A DNA stretch of 54,867 nucleotides from positions 1 to 54,867 of the forward strand of contig NZ_KE387159.1 in the NCBI RefSeq assembly GCF_000430525.1. The letters run 5' to 3'. Made by a program: the position numbers and the translations under genes. The stretch is from Prevotella corporis DSM 18810 = JCM 8529 (lineage in GTDB: Bacteria; Bacteroidota; Bacteroidia; Bacteroidales; Bacteroidaceae). Below are positions 10,362-20,227 of the stretch, in pieces; position 1 is the first letter of the stretch; each line of letters starts with the position of its first letter. Under the pieces are notes generated by a model. It saw nothing but the letters and a program-made list of their open reading frames with translations, had not been told where the DNA came from and did no database searches.

Positions 10362-10395
10362 AAAAAGAATCCCCCACCGTCACGGTGAGGGATTT
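10362..10395 (-). terminator. Rho-independent terminator of glyA
   Basis: On the minus strand AATCCCTCACCG pairs with CGGTGGGGGATT (one wobble) around TGA, followed by CTTTTTT. It begins about 57 bases past the glyA stop. Confidence 0.85.
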
Positions 10396-10451
10396 CTCTT
10401 ATCAAATGATTAATGATTTTACCTTAAATGCAATGGTTTGTCGCCGAAGGA

Positions 10452-11732
10452 TTAGTATGCGAACAAAGGATAGTCCTTCATTGTTGCATTCACCTTCTCG
10501 CGAACTGTTGCAATGACCTTTTCGTCTTCTGGTGATGAGAGGACGGTGTCGATGAGCTCTGCGATGAGCTGCATCATGTCTTCCTTCGTGCCACGGGTTG
10601 TCATGGCAGCTGTTCCGAGACGGATACCGCTGGTCTGGAATGCCGAGCGACTGTCGAATGGAACCATGTTCTTGTTGACGGTGATGTCGGCTGCAACGAG
10701 TGCGTTCTCTGCCACCTTACCAGTCAGTTCGGGGAACTTGCTGCGGAGGTCGAGCAGCATGGAGTGGTTGTCTGTACCGCCGCTGACGATGTCGAAGCCA
10801 CGGTCGATGAGTGCTGCTGCGAGTGCTGCTGCGTTTTTCTTCACCTGTGTTGCGTATTCCTTCCAGCTTGGCTCAAGGTTTTCGCCGAATGCCACGGCCT
10901 TGGCAGCGATGACGTGTTCCAATGGACCGCCTTGGTTGCCAGGGAATACTGCTGAGTTGAGCACTGCTGACATTTTCTTGAGGTTTCCGTTCTTAAGAGT
11001 GATGCCCCATGGGTTGTCGAAGTCCTTGCCCATAAGGATGACACCGCCACGTGGACCGCGGAGAGTCTTGTGGGTAGTGGTTGTGACGATGTGGGCGTAC
11101 TTCACTGGGTTGTCGAGCAGTCCGGCAGCGATCAAACCTGCTGGGTGTGCCATGTCAACCATGAAGATAGCGCCGATTTCGTCGGCTACCTTACGGATGC
11201 GTGCGTAGTCCCATTCGCGGCTGTATGCCGAGCCGCCGGCAACGATGAGCTTTGGCTTGTGCTCGCGTGCGAGTTTCTCAAGGTTGTCGTAATCTACGCG
11301 TCCTGTTTCCTTGTTGAGGGTATAGCCGATGGGGTTGTAGAGAATACCTGATGTGTTGACAGGGCTTCCGTGAGAAAGGTGCCCGCCGTGGTCAAGGTCC
11401 ATTCCCATGAATGTGTCGCCTGGCTTAAGGCAAGCGAGGAATACTGCTTGGTTAGCCTGTGCGCCTGAGTGTGGCTGCACGTTGGCATATTCGGCTCCGA
11501 AAACTTTCTTGATGCGCTCAATAGCTAAATTCTCCACGATGTCAACAACCTGGCATCCACCGTAGTACCTCTTGCCGGGGTAGCCTTCTGCATACTTGTT
11601 GGTGAGGTATGAGCCCATAGCCTGCATGACCTCGTCACTTACGAAATTCTCGGATGCGATAAGCTCCATGCCTTTCAGCTGGCGCTGGTGTTCCTTCTCG
11701 ATAAGATCAAAAATCTCAAGATCTCTTCTCAT
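10452..11732 (-). CDS. glyA: Serine hydroxymethyltransferase
   Basis: A 426-residue PLP enzyme of the cytoplasm interconverting serine plus tetrahydrofolate with glycine plus 5,10-methylene-tetrahydrofolate, the main one-carbon source. The Schiff-base lysine is K222 in [26 protein letters not shown] and [13 protein letters not shown] are family hallmarks. ATG at 11732 gives [11 protein letters not shown], the normal start; the frame extends a further 36 bases. A full promoter is present at 11816-11847 and a terminator follows, so it is probably transcribed alone despite lying downstream of pyrB-pyrI on the same strand. Confidence 0.97.
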   Translation of the reverse strand: MRRDLEIFDLIEKEHQRQLKGMELIASENFVSDEVMQAMGSYLTNKYAEGYPGKRYYGGCQVVDIVENLAIERIKKVFGAEYANVQPHSGAQANQAVFLACLKPGDTFMGMDLDHGGHLSHGSPVNTSGILYNPIGYTLNKETGRVDYDNLEKLAREHKPKLIVAGGSAYSREWDYARIRKVADEIGAIFMVDMAHPAGLIAAGLLDNPVKYAHIVTTTTHKTLRGPRGGVILMGKDFDNPWGITLKNGNLKKMSAVLNSAVFPGNQGGPLEHVIAAKAVAFGENLEPSWKEYATQVKKNAAALAAALIDRGFDIVSGGTDNHSMLLDLRSKFPELTGKVAENALVAADITVNKNMVPFDSRSAFQTSGIRLGTAAMTTRGTKEDMMQLIAELIDTVLSSPEDEKVIATVREKVNATMKDYPLFAY

Positions 11733-11815
11733 ATTGTTTAAGTGTTTATTGTCTTTTCCAGCTAACATTTTTCATAGTGTAATGCTTTCGAAGACTAGGT
11801 TATTATTATTGCTTG

Positions 11816-11847
11816 CAAATATAAGCAAAATCTGTAAATCGCACAAA
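11816..11847 (-). promoter_or_regulatory. Promoter of glyA
   Basis: Minus strand TTTG (11847-11844), 20 bases, TATATTTG (11823-11816). It is located 84 bases upstream of the glyA start. Confidence 0.78.
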
Positions 11848-11943
11848 TAAAAGATAGAAAATATTGTCTTCGGCCTTTGTTATTGGCTGATACTGTGCCC
11901 CTGATTTCTCACTTTGGGACAATCGTGCATCTTTCTCTCGGCA

Positions 11944-12402
11944 TCATTCGCAGAGTTCCACCTTATCTATATATTGCTCCTTGTCGCAGTAGTGGCATTT
12001 CAGTATGCCGTGGGTCTTGTCAACGGTGTTGAAGATGGTGGTCATCGGCTCGTTGTTGGTGATGCACTTGGGGTTGTTGCATTTGACGATGCCATGCAAC
12101 TCGTCGGGTGTCGTCACCTTTTTCTTCTCCACCACCTCGTAGTCCTTGATGATGTTGAGGATGATGTTTGGCGCCACGACTGACAAACGTGATATCTCGT
12201 CATCGGTGAAGAACTTGTCGCTGACCTTGATGATGCCTTTCTTTCCCACCTTGCTCGATGAGAAGTTGTAGCCTATGGTGACGGGTGTGGCGAGTTGCTG
12301 CAGTTCGAGCAGGTTGAACACTTGGAATGTCTTTCCCGATGGTATGTGGTCTATGACGGTGCCGTTCTCGATGGCGGCTACAAGTCTTTCTTTCTTTGAC
12401 AT
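11944..12402 (-). CDS. pyrI: Aspartate carbamoyltransferase regulatory subunit
   Basis: The 152-residue PyrI subunit binds nucleotide effectors and links catalytic trimers in aspartate transcarbamoylase. The N-terminal allosteric domain holds [18 protein letters not shown]. The C-terminal zinc domain has the four cysteines in CNNPKC and CHYC. Its partner PyrB lies upstream at 12958, but a lipoprotein gene separates the two, 49 bases before this start. Length is typical. Confidence 0.96.
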   Translation of the reverse strand: MSKKERLVAAIENGTVIDHIPSGKTFQVFNLLELQQLATPVTIGYNFSSSKVGKKGIIKVSDKFFTDDEISRLSVVAPNIILNIIKDYEVVEKKKVTTPDELHGIVKCNNPKCITNNEPMTTIFNTVDKTHGILKCHYCDKEQYIDKVELCE

Positions 12403-12451
12403 TTTCTTTCTTTGTTGTTGGTGTTGATAATAGGGTAGGGATGGCTTTGTC

Positions 12452-12886
12452 CTATTCCTTCTTCTGTACTATATTTATGGTGTCGAAGATGTCGCCTGCC
12501 GTTACATAAACTGTGAGGGTGCGTTCCTTGCCCGTCGTGTTGGGTTCGATGGTGAGCCAGTAGGTGTTGCCTTTCACCTCAATCTCGTACCAGTCTTTTT
12601 TAATATGGCGGTAGTCCCATTCTTTGCCTTCCTCGACGGCGAGAAATTTCTTGCCATCAACGGTGACGTATGAATCGAGCCATGGTCGGCTGTAGTTTGT
12701 GCAGGTGACGGCGAACGTTCCTCCTTTCGCCTCGGCAGTAATCTTGGTGGGATTGCCTGGGTGATCAGCTACCCATTCCATTGGATCCCACAATCCCACT
12801 GGGTCGGTCTTGTCGCCACAGGAGGTGAAGCCAAGCAATGCGCTTGCCATAAGCAGGCAGCATGCGATGTGTTTTGTTTTTCTCAT
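12452..12886 (-). CDS. BACON-like lipoprotein between pyrB and pyrI
   Basis: A 144-residue lipoprotein: signal [20 protein letters not shown] with lipobox FTSC. A single beta-rich domain ends in [20 protein letters not shown], the pattern of BACON-type Ig-like domains in Bacteroidales surface proteins. The frame extends upstream into pyrB, but the ATG at 12886 starts the lipoprotein signal. It lies 71 bases after pyrB and 49 bases before pyrI on the same strand, so it is probably co-transcribed. No enzymatic motif is visible; the function is unknown, perhaps carbohydrate or surface binding. Its link to pyrimidine synthesis is unclear. Confidence 0.8.
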   Translation of the reverse strand: MRKTKHIACCLLMASALLGFTSCGDKTDPVGLWDPMEWVADHPGNPTKITAEAKGGTFAVTCTNYSRPWLDSYVTVDGKKFLAVEEGKEWDYRHIKKDWYEIEVKGNTYWLTIEPNTTGKERTLTVYVTAGDIFDTINIVQKKE

Positions 12887-12957
12887 ACTTGTAGTTATTC
12901 TCGTTGAATTGCGATGGCGGGTCGTGGCCTTTCGGTGTCGGCAGTGGCCCGCATGGG

Positions 12958-13902
12958 TTATAGTATCGTCTTGTCTGCCCTCACCTTGTCGAGTGTGATG
13001 CCGAGCGAGTAGCAATAGATGGCCTCGCGTGCGAAGAGTCCGTTGCGTGCCTGCTGTATGTAGTAGGCGTGCGGACTGTCGTCCACGTCGTAGGCAATTT
13101 CGTTGACACGTGGGAGTGGATGTAGGATTTTCATGTTCGGCTTTGCCAGCGTGAGCATGTTGTTGTGTAAGATATAGACATTCTTCACGCGCTCATACTC
13201 CATGAGGTCTGAGAAGCGTTCCTTCTGCACGCGTGTCATGTAGAGTATGTCGGCGTCGGCAATCAGTTCTGGTGTGAAGTCCTCGTGTTCGGTGTATCTG
13301 ATGCCGTTCTCCTTGCAGTAGAGTTTGTATTCTTCGGGCATGGCCAGTTCCTGTGGCGCTATGAAATGGAAGGTGGGGTTGAAGTGGCGCATGGCCATGA
13401 GCAGCGAATGCACCGTCCGCCCGTATTTCAGGTCGCCCACGAGGTAGATGTTTAGGTTTTCAAGCGTACCCTGTGTTTGGCTGATCGTGTAGAGGTCGAG
13501 CAAGCACTGCGATGGATGTTGGTGTGCTCCGTCGCCTGCGTTGATGATGGGCACTGGTGCCACTTCCGAGGCATATTGCGCCGCTCCCTCGATGTAGTGT
13601 CGCATGACGATGGCGTCAGCATAGTTGCCCACCATGAGAATGGTGTCCTTCAGTGTCTCGCCTTTGCTGACACTCGACACCTTGGCGTCGGTGAATCCTA
13701 TCACCTTTGCCCCCAGTCGGTTGGCCGCCGTCTCGAAACTGAGGCGCGTGCGTGTCGAAGGTTCGTAGAATAGGGTGGCGATGACTCTTCCCTTGAGTAG
13801 CTCTCTGTTGGGGTGTGCTTCGAACTCCTTTGCCATGTCGATGAGATAGAGTATCTCCTCGCGTCCGAGCTTCTGGATGTTCACGAAATTATGTCTTTCC
13901 AT
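12958..13902 (-). CDS. pyrB: Aspartate carbamoyltransferase catalytic subunit
   Basis: A 314-residue enzyme for the committed step of pyrimidine synthesis (carbamoyl phosphate plus aspartate to carbamoyl aspartate). The carbamoyl-phosphate loop [15 protein letters not shown], the 80s loop [30 protein letters not shown] and HPLPRVNEI are all intact. ATG at 13902 ([13 protein letters not shown]) fits the family; the frame extends to 13971. A divergent promoter pair with the PBP gene lies just upstream. It heads pyrB-lipoprotein-pyrI. Confidence 0.97.
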   Translation of the reverse strand: MERHNFVNIQKLGREEILYLIDMAKEFEAHPNRELLKGRVIATLFYEPSTRTRLSFETAANRLGAKVIGFTDAKVSSVSKGETLKDTILMVGNYADAIVMRHYIEGAAQYASEVAPVPIINAGDGAHQHPSQCLLDLYTISQTQGTLENLNIYLVGDLKYGRTVHSLLMAMRHFNPTFHFIAPQELAMPEEYKLYCKENGIRYTEHEDFTPELIADADILYMTRVQKERFSDLMEYERVKNVYILHNNMLTLAKPNMKILHPLPRVNEIAYDVDDSPHAYYIQQARNGLFAREAIYCYSLGITLDKVRADKTIL

Positions 13903-13932
13903 TGAAATTTGTGAGTTTGACCGTTTCGACTG

Positions 13933-13965
13933 TAAAGGTACGGAAATAATTTTGTCACTCCCAAA
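13933..13965 (-). promoter_or_regulatory. Putative promoter of pyrB
   Basis: Minus strand TTTG (13965-13962), 21 bases, TACCTTTA (13940-13933). The last base deviates from TAnnTTTG. It is back to back with the PBP promoter. Confidence 0.5.
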
Positions 13966-13980
13966 AAACAAGGCAATAAT

Positions 13981-14011
13981 TTTGTGCTTTCCTTAAATTA
14001 AACTATCTTTG
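13981..14011 (+). promoter_or_regulatory. Promoter of the PBP1A gene
   Basis: TTTG (13981-13984), 19 bases, TATCTTTG (14004-14011), 62 bases before the ATG at 14074. Confidence 0.78.
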
Positions 14012-14073
14012 CAAATGAATTATGTCAGTTGGCCGACATTCCGCCGGCGACATGATGACAGAAATATGGATAC

Positions 14074-16377
14074 ATGAGACGACATCTCGTACATTTCTTT
14101 TGGGGAACGCTGATATTTCTTGTCGGTTCCATGACTGTCTTTTTCGTGGCCGTTTGGAACGGATGGGTGGGCTATATGCCTGACATGGAGGAACTTTCGA
14201 ATCCTGTCGATAAGCTTGCCTCACAAGTCTATTCCAGCGATGGCCAGTTCATCGGAACATGGAACCAAGACAACGCCAACCGTGTGGCGATCGATTACAA
14301 CAGTCTCTCGCCACACCTCGTCCATGCCCTCGTAGCAACCGAGGACGAGCGCTTCTACGAACATTCCGGTATCGACTTCATTGCCCTTGGCAGAGCTATC
14401 GTCAAGCGTGGCGTCATGCAACAAGCGAGTGCCGGAGGCGGTTCGACCATCACCCAGCAACTCGCCAAGCAAGTCTATTCCGAAAAGGCCCGCAACACCC
14501 TTGAGCGACTGTTGCAGAAGCCTATCGAGTGGATTATCGCCGTGAAGCTGGAGCGACATTTCACCAAGGAGGAGATATTGGCCATGTATTTCAATTACTT
14601 CGACTTCCTCCACAATGCCGTGGGCATCCAGCGTGCGGCCAACATCTATTTCAACAAGGAGCCACGCCATCTGAGCGTCACCGAGGCTGCCACACTTGTG
14701 GGCCTCTGCAAGAATCCGTCGCTCTTCAATCCGCTGCGCTATCCCGACCGATGCCGCAACCGTCGCAACGTCGTGCTCATGCAGATGAAGAAGTGCGGCT
14801 ACATCACACAGGAGGAGTTCAAAGAGCTTATCCAGCGTCCACTCGGCATTGTCTATACCCGTGCCAAGCCCATTGATGGCTCGGCCGACTATTTCCAGTC
14901 GTTCCTCCGCCAGTACATGATGGCCGAAAAGCCGGAGCGGGAGAACTATCAGGAGTGGCGCATGCGTGAATTTGTGCTCGACTCCGTGGCATGGGAGAGC
15001 GATCCTCTCTATGGGTGGTGTAACAAGAACCAGAAACGCAACGGCGAGAACTACGACGTCAACACCGACGGACTGCGCATCTTCACCACCATCGACACAC
15101 GCATGCAGCAATATGCTGAACAGGCAGTACGCAAACACGTGGGAGGATACCTGCAGGCAGAGTTCAACAAGGCCAACCGATACAAGAAGAACGCACCGTT
15201 CTCCAACAATATCACACGAAAGACCATCAAGGACATTCTCAACCGCTCGTGTAAGCAGAGCGTCAGATATCGCACTTTGAAGGAGCAGGGGGCAACCGAC
15301 GAGGAAATCGTACGCAGCTTCCGAACACCACACGTCATGACGCTCTTCACCTACCACGGTAATGTTGACACGCTCATGACGCCCATCGACTCCATACGCT
15401 ACTACAAGTCGTTCCTGAGAGCAGCTTTCATGAGCATGGACGTCCACACGGGAGCGGTGAAAGCCTACGTCGGGGGCATCGACTACGAACACTTCAAGTA
15501 CGACATGGTGATGGTCGGACGCCGACAGGTGGGTTCCGCCATCAAACCTTATCTTTATGCGCTCGCCATGCAAAACGGAATGACACCTTGCAGTACTGCT
15601 CCCAACGTGCAACGTACCTACGGCGGATGGACGCCGCGCAACACCTCGCGAGCACGCTACGGACAACAGGTAACGTTGAGATGGGGATTGCAGCAATCGA
15701 ACAACTGGATTTCGGCCTATCTCATCAATCTCCTTGGTCCGTCGCAGTTCGTCAACATCCTACACGACTTTGGATTCTACAATCCCGACATCGACCGCTT
15801 CACGTCGCCTGTGCTCTGCCTCGGCTCGTCCGAGCTTTCAGTGGGCGAGATGTGCAGTGCCTATACCACTTTCGCCAACCGTGGTGTGAGGTGCGCGCCA
15901 CTCTTCGTTACGAAGATAGAAGACAGTCATGGCAATGTCATCGCCAAGTTCCAGCCACTCATGAACGAGGTCATATCAGAGGAGAGTGCCTTCAAGATGC
16001 TCGATATGCTGCAGGCAGTCATCAACGGAGGAACGGGCGGACGACTGCGTTCTCGCTTCAACATCGACGGACAGATAGGCGGCAAGACCGGTACAACCAA
16101 CGACAACTCCGACGGTTGGTTCATGGGCTTCACGCCACAGCTTGTAAGTGGCTGCTGGGTAGGTGGCGAGGACCGCGACATTCACTTCGACAACACGTCA
16201 ATGGGGCAGGGTGCCACCATGGCATTGCCCATCTGGGCCTACTACATGAAGCTGGTCTATGCCGACAAGCGGTTAGGCTATTCACCATCGGTGAAGTTCG
16301 ACATTCCCGCCAACTTCAACCCGTGTCAGACCGCCGATTCCATATCGGTCAACGGCATACAGGAGATTTACTTCTGA
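14074..16377 (+). CDS. mrcA: Bifunctional penicillin-binding protein 1A (glycosyltransferase/transpeptidase)
   Basis: A 767-residue peptidoglycan synthase anchored by one N-terminal membrane helix (about 9-30). The GT51 domain carries the catalytic E90 in EDERFYEHSGID and GGSTITQQLAKQ (122-133). The transpeptidase has S488-A-I-K491 in VGSAIKPYLYA, the SNN motif in QQSNNWISAY, and K671-T-G in GGKTGTTNDNSDGWFMG. All active-site residues are present. It polymerises and crosslinks lipid II-derived strands in the periplasm. It is expressed from its own promoter, with two terminator-like hairpins 140-230 bases downstream. Confidence 0.95.
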   Translation: MRRHLVHFFWGTLIFLVGSMTVFFVAVWNGWVGYMPDMEELSNPVDKLASQVYSSDGQFIGTWNQDNANRVAIDYNSLSPHLVHALVATEDERFYEHSGIDFIALGRAIVKRGVMQQASAGGGSTITQQLAKQVYSEKARNTLERLLQKPIEWIIAVKLERHFTKEEILAMYFNYFDFLHNAVGIQRAANIYFNKEPRHLSVTEAATLVGLCKNPSLFNPLRYPDRCRNRRNVVLMQMKKCGYITQEEFKELIQRPLGIVYTRAKPIDGSADYFQSFLRQYMMAEKPERENYQEWRMREFVLDSVAWESDPLYGWCNKNQKRNGENYDVNTDGLRIFTTIDTRMQQYAEQAVRKHVGGYLQAEFNKANRYKKNAPFSNNITRKTIKDILNRSCKQSVRYRTLKEQGATDEEIVRSFRTPHVMTLFTYHGNVDTLMTPIDSIRYYKSFLRAAFMSMDVHTGAVKAYVGGIDYEHFKYDMVMVGRRQVGSAIKPYLYALAMQNGMTPCSTAPNVQRTYGGWTPRNTSRARYGQQVTLRWGLQQSNNWISAYLINLLGPSQFVNILHDFGFYNPDIDRFTSPVLCLGSSELSVGEMCSAYTTFANRGVRCAPLFVTKIEDSHGNVIAKFQPLMNEVISEESAFKMLDMLQAVINGGTGGRLRSRFNIDGQIGGKTGTTNDNSDGWFMGFTPQLVSGCWVGGEDRDIHFDNTSMGQGATMALPIWAYYMKLVYADKRLGYSPSVKFDIPANFNPCQTADSISVNGIQEIYF

Positions 16378-16515
16378 TGCGCCGTCGGCTGCCACAATAG
16401 GTCTGTGCTGCATCAGCCCGTCAATCGGACGACGGCAGGCCTTTGAACGGCAAGTACAAAGAAACTCAATCAATAAAATAGTGATAATTTTCTCAAACAA
16501 CTAATCGTTGAGAAG

Positions 16516-16548
16516 CTGGCTGGCTCGTGATGAGTCAGCCAGTTTTGC
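16516..16548 (+). terminator. Terminator downstream of PBP1A
   Basis: CTGGCTGGCTC (16516-16526) pairs with GAGTCAGCCAG (16532-16542) with one wobble, followed by TTTT. Confidence 0.75.
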
Positions 16549-16582
16549 TTTGCTGAGGTCCGTTCTCCTGTCGGACGGAGTC

Positions 16583-16609
16583 CTCCAATCGTTCATTGGA
16601 GATTTTTTT
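16583..16609 (+). terminator. Second terminator-like hairpin
   Basis: CTCCAAT (16583-16589) and ATTGGAG (16595-16601) flank CGTTC and are followed by A plus seven T. Confidence 0.7.
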
Positions 16610-16665
16610 GTGCAAAAAGAAAGCAAAATTTTCTAATGATCGATTTGGGATTAATTGTTTTTACC

Positions 16666-16704
16666 AAAACGATTATACGTTTTCATTAAAACGATTAATC
16701 GTTT
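16666..16704. promoter_or_regulatory. Paired operator-like palindromes with no obvious target gene
   Basis: AAAACG-attata-CGTTTT (16666-16683) is followed by the perfect 16-base palindrome AAACGATTAATCGTTT (16689-16704). The flanking genes converge here (PBP1A ends at 16377, the TonB receptor gene ends at 16815), so no start is nearby. The rest of the gap 16610-16814 shows no gene. Confidence 0.4.
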
Positions 16705-16814
16705 CCAGTGAATCGCCTTGTTGTTCTTTGACAATAAAGCTGCTCTGCCGTGGCAAATGGAGAGTTCAAGACTATTGGGCTTTTCTAAGTTTTCTTGTCA
16801 CGAACGGACATCGT

Positions 16815-19361
16815 TTATAGATTGAAACTCACCTTGGCTGTCAAGCTGCGTTCTCGTAGATTGTTGATGGAAAAAATCCGTTCGTTTGTGGTAACGTATC
16901 TTCTCTCGTAACGGTTCGCTCCGAATAGGTTATTGCAACTCAGGCTCACTTCGTAAGTTTTCGTGCGATAATTTATTGACAAGTCAGAGAAGAAGTTGGT
17001 GTTCACCGTTTTATCATTGCTGTGGTATAATTCGTTGTCCCATTCTATCTGCCAATTTCCCGGCATGATGAAGAATTTCAATTCATGATGGAAATATCGT
17101 AATGAGCTTTTATCATTGCCGGCGAGCTTGTCATCCTGCCGCATGTAGTTCATGGAGCTGCGTTCTTCGACGGAGAAGAAATCTATCGGGTGGTACGAAG
17201 TCTCAATGCCCAGACTGCCTCTTTGCATTTTGAGGTCGGTCAGCTGTCCGCCGAGCATGAGTTGATATTTGTCCCATCCGTACAGGGCTTTTGCCGACAC
17301 AGAGAATTTTCCCCATCCTATTGATTTTCCCAAACTTCCGTTTATCACGCAACTTTCTCTCTTTCCGTGCTCATTTGTGACTTCGCGTTTGTAGAATCCT
17401 TTATCGAGTGTTGCCGCATACAAAGCAATGTTTCGGATGACGTTTGCGGTAAAGCCCATGCTTGTAAAAAAACCGCTTATGGCATCTCTGTAGCTCCACG
17501 AGTTTCTGAAAGTGTGCACCGTGACGTCCTCCGGTTTTCCCTTGCCTTTCGTCAGGGTCATGTAGTTTATGTAAATCGGTGAGAGGCTCAACTCATCCAT
17601 GCTGTTTGCGATAGTCGCCATCGAGTAGGTCAGAGTGGTATTGATTTTCGATGAGAAATCGTATTTAAAGTAGAGTGATGGCTCGGCGGTGAATGTACTT
17701 TTTGACAGAGAGTTCAGTTTGCGATACATCCATCCCAGCCGCCCGGACAACGTCAGTTTCATATTCTTATCCTGATAGGCAAGCACTGGTGAGACGTATG
17801 GCAGTAGCTCCGTGTAGCAGTCTCTTCTATCCGTCAGATCGTTTGCCGTGTTTAGGTGCTTGTTTTGGAAATCGACTCCGACTTTGTATGTGACGTTGAA
17901 CCCCGCTGTTTTGTGTCGGAAATAGGAATAGGTGTTCCATTTTACGGTGTGCAGTCCCAGCCTTTCCGTTATTCCGTTGCGCAACAATAGTCTGCCGGGC
18001 TGATAGCCATATATAAACTGTGAGGAAACTGAGAAACTTCTGTTGCCTTTCATATTGGTGATGTATTCCAAGTCGTCGGCAATGTATCGTGCGCGCGGTG
18101 TTACTTCCTGGTGAACGGAGATACCGTTGAGCAGCGTGTTTCCTCTGGCGTAATCGAAATCAATATATCCTTTCAAACTGTTTGCGAGATAGATTTTCTC
18201 TTTGTTTACCTTATACAACAGCTCGCCTTTCCATTCGTTGCGTTTGGTAAAGGCATTTTGTTCTTCCGTAATGAGTGCGTTTCCGCTTTCTGCGTCCAGA
18301 TATATTTTTTCGTTTCTGCTTTGTTGTTCTGTTTTGTCAGTCAATCCGTTGAGCTGAAACCGCAGGTCGTTGTTTTTGCCAGTCTTTATCAGCCAGTTGG
18401 AAGCTATTATGTACGTGTCGTTCAGCCGGTAGCGTCTGCCGGCAAGTGCGGGTCTGTTTATATCTATACCGCTTAGTAATCCGTTTCCCAGCGTCAGTGA
18501 TCGGTTTGGGGTGAGGTCGCTCACTTCGTGTTCAATGTCTTTTCCCGTATTGTCGGTTTTCAGCAGCGATATGCTTTGCATTTTTGGAGAGATGAACATT
18601 CCCATCAGTCTTAGCTCCCTGAGCCATTTTGTCTTGTGTTGCAATGTAAGGCCTGTTCCGACATCAGCTATCCCTTGCCAGATGTTTTTTGAGTCATCTC
18701 TCAGGACAATATTGATGGCTGCCTGCTCGCTGAACTTTATTCCTTTCAGTGCTTTTACCGGTTGGTGGTTTTGCAGTACTTCCACACTTTTCACCTTGTC
18801 GGCACTGATGTTTTCGTTGGCTATGGAATACTTTCCGCCCAACAAGTCCATGCCTTCTATATAATAGGTGTTGATGTTTCTCCCCTCATAGGAAATCTTT
18901 CCGTCGGCTCCTATTTGCAGTCCCGGCATCTTTGCGATGACATCGGCAATGCTTCGGTCTTGCTTCTGCCTGAAGGCGTTCACGCTGTAAATCAATGTGT
19001 CGCCTGTCTGCCTTATTTTCTGCGCTTTCACCTTTACTTCTTTCAGTTCGTAGGAAGTTTCGTACATTTTATAAGTGCGACCGTTCTTGAACTCGTTTAC
19101 GGGTAGTTTCAGCGTTTCATATCCCATCATTCCGATTGAAAGCTCAGCGGGATTTTTGCCGGGTTGTACATCCACCTCAAAATACCCCTTTTGGTCTGAA
19201 TGGGTGTATGCGACAGGCTTTCCCTCCACATTCTTCAGGATGACGGTTGCCCATTCCATAGCCGTGTCGTCCTTGTCTTTGACGTACCCGTTGAAGGACT
19301 GTGCAAAGGTCTGGAAATGCCAGAGTATGCCCAGTATGAAAAGTGTTGTAAGTCGTTGCAT
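16815..19361 (-). CDS. TonB-dependent receptor-like outer-membrane protein with carboxypeptidase-like N-domain
   Basis: An 848-residue protein. Signal peptide (MQRLTTLFILGILWHFQTFA), then a carboxypeptidase-regulatory-like beta domain (about 22-95; FNGYVKDKDDTAMEWATVIL), a plug domain (about 115-225; DRSIADVIAKMPGLQIGADG, YYIEGMDLLGG), then a long barrel with alternating aromatic strands ending SLTAKVSFNL. It probably transports or binds an extracellular ligand at the outer membrane. Its start ATG overlaps the GLPGLI gene stop (TAATG), so the two are translationally coupled. Substrate unknown; it is not a SusC with a paired SusD here. Confidence 0.85.
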   Translation of the reverse strand: MQRLTTLFILGILWHFQTFAQSFNGYVKDKDDTAMEWATVILKNVEGKPVAYTHSDQKGYFEVDVQPGKNPAELSIGMMGYETLKLPVNEFKNGRTYKMYETSYELKEVKVKAQKIRQTGDTLIYSVNAFRQKQDRSIADVIAKMPGLQIGADGKISYEGRNINTYYIEGMDLLGGKYSIANENISADKVKSVEVLQNHQPVKALKGIKFSEQAAINIVLRDDSKNIWQGIADVGTGLTLQHKTKWLRELRLMGMFISPKMQSISLLKTDNTGKDIEHEVSDLTPNRSLTLGNGLLSGIDINRPALAGRRYRLNDTYIIASNWLIKTGKNNDLRFQLNGLTDKTEQQSRNEKIYLDAESGNALITEEQNAFTKRNEWKGELLYKVNKEKIYLANSLKGYIDFDYARGNTLLNGISVHQEVTPRARYIADDLEYITNMKGNRSFSVSSQFIYGYQPGRLLLRNGITERLGLHTVKWNTYSYFRHKTAGFNVTYKVGVDFQNKHLNTANDLTDRRDCYTELLPYVSPVLAYQDKNMKLTLSGRLGWMYRKLNSLSKSTFTAEPSLYFKYDFSSKINTTLTYSMATIANSMDELSLSPIYINYMTLTKGKGKPEDVTVHTFRNSWSYRDAISGFFTSMGFTANVIRNIALYAATLDKGFYKREVTNEHGKRESCVINGSLGKSIGWGKFSVSAKALYGWDKYQLMLGGQLTDLKMQRGSLGIETSYHPIDFFSVEERSSMNYMRQDDKLAGNDKSSLRYFHHELKFFIMPGNWQIEWDNELYHSNDKTVNTNFFSDLSINYRTKTYEVSLSCNNLFGANRYERRYVTTNERIFSINNLRERSLTAKVSFNL

Positions 19362-20179
19362 TACTTCAAAGTCTCAATCAGGCATGCCGTTGCCGCCTTC
19401 TGCCTTATGTCCCTTCCATTGGCATCTTTTTTGGAAAGCACCCGTATGCCCATCACCCGGCTCAGCAGTTCATCGGAGTTCTTTCTCATCAACATGCTCA
19501 GTTCTTCCATTTCCTTGGCGGTGCAGTGGTTGTACTTCTCATCCCTCAATCCTATTTTGCTTTGGTTACCCTTTGCGATGCCTATGCAGTCGAATGCGAA
19601 ATCTCCCTTTGCGTCACGGGCGTATAAAATCATTCCCGGCAAACCGCATAGTTTCCAAGGTCCATCAGCGATGCTGATCTCAGGAGTGTAGAAGGCTGTC
19701 CATGTTCGTCCGCGATAGGTGGTAACGGCCTTATAACAGGTGTAACCCGCTATTGTGGTATCGGCTTCTTCAAGCGTCCATTTCATTTTCGGCATATCTT
19801 CTTCGTACATGAATGGCTTGAAGAATACATCGCTGACAACGATTTTTCCTTTTTCCGGGAAGTTTTTCAATACGCTCATTGCCGTTGAGTAGTCAGTCAG
19901 ATTGCGTTTTATCACTTCTTCGTGAGCTTCATAAGCATTGTGACCGGTTTTCAGCAAACTGTCCGTGACAACTCTGCTTCGTTCAAAAGTCAGACAATAA
20001 AATATGGATTGCTCATTGCTGATGTCCAATACCATGATATCGTTTTCCGGCTTTTGGATTTCTTCCACTTGCCTATGGCTCATATTGTAAGTGATGCTTA
20101 TGTTGTTTTGTCCATATCCCGCGAATATGTTGAGACTGGACATAATGAATAAAAGTAAATATCTTCGCATTATTTTCAT
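19361..20179 (-). CDS. GLPGLI-family exported protein
   Basis: A 272-residue protein with a signal peptide (MKIMRRYLLLFIMSSLNIFAGYG) and the family signature GPWKLCGLPGMIL near residue 180. The family is found across Bacteroidetes, often beside TonB-receptor-like barrels, and has no established biochemical role. It overlaps the downstream receptor start by one base and follows a small exported protein across a 34-base perfect palindrome. Four cysteines are scattered in the mature part. Function is inferred only from operon context, perhaps assembly or handling of the neighbouring small protein. Confidence 0.85.
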   Translation of the reverse strand: MKIMRRYLLLFIMSSLNIFAGYGQNNISITYNMSHRQVEEIQKPENDIMVLDISNEQSIFYCLTFERSRVVTDSLLKTGHNAYEAHEEVIKRNLTDYSTAMSVLKNFPEKGKIVVSDVFFKPFMYEEDMPKMKWTLEEADTTIAGYTCYKAVTTYRGRTWTAFYTPEISIADGPWKLCGLPGMILYARDAKGDFAFDCIGIAKGNQSKIGLRDEKYNHCTAKEMEELSMLMRKNSDELLSRVMGIRVLSKKDANGRDIRQKAATACLIETLK

Positions 20180-20180
20180 G

Positions 20181-20214
20181 ATTAAGTAGCTTGAAATATT
20201 TCAAGCTACTTAAT
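20181..20214. repeat. 34-base perfect palindrome between the small exported gene and GLPGLI gene
   Basis: ATTAAGTAGCTTGAAAT (20181-20197) is the exact reverse complement of ATTTCAAGCTACTTAAT (20198-20214). It lies 13 bases after the 80-residue gene stop and reaches the GLPGLI start, with no T-run. It could act as an RNA processing or stabilising hairpin that gives differential expression within the operon. Confidence 0.75.
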
Positions 20215-20227
20215 TATAAGATATGAT

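Larger units (their letters stand above)
9909..10451. other. Intergenic region after the nuclease gene
   Basis: About 540 bases with no supported gene. It holds a long-loop hairpin (arms CGGGCTGACAAGC 9953-9965 and GCTTGTCGGCCCG 9984-9996, no T-run), repeat R3, and the glyA terminator. Confidence 0.5.
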
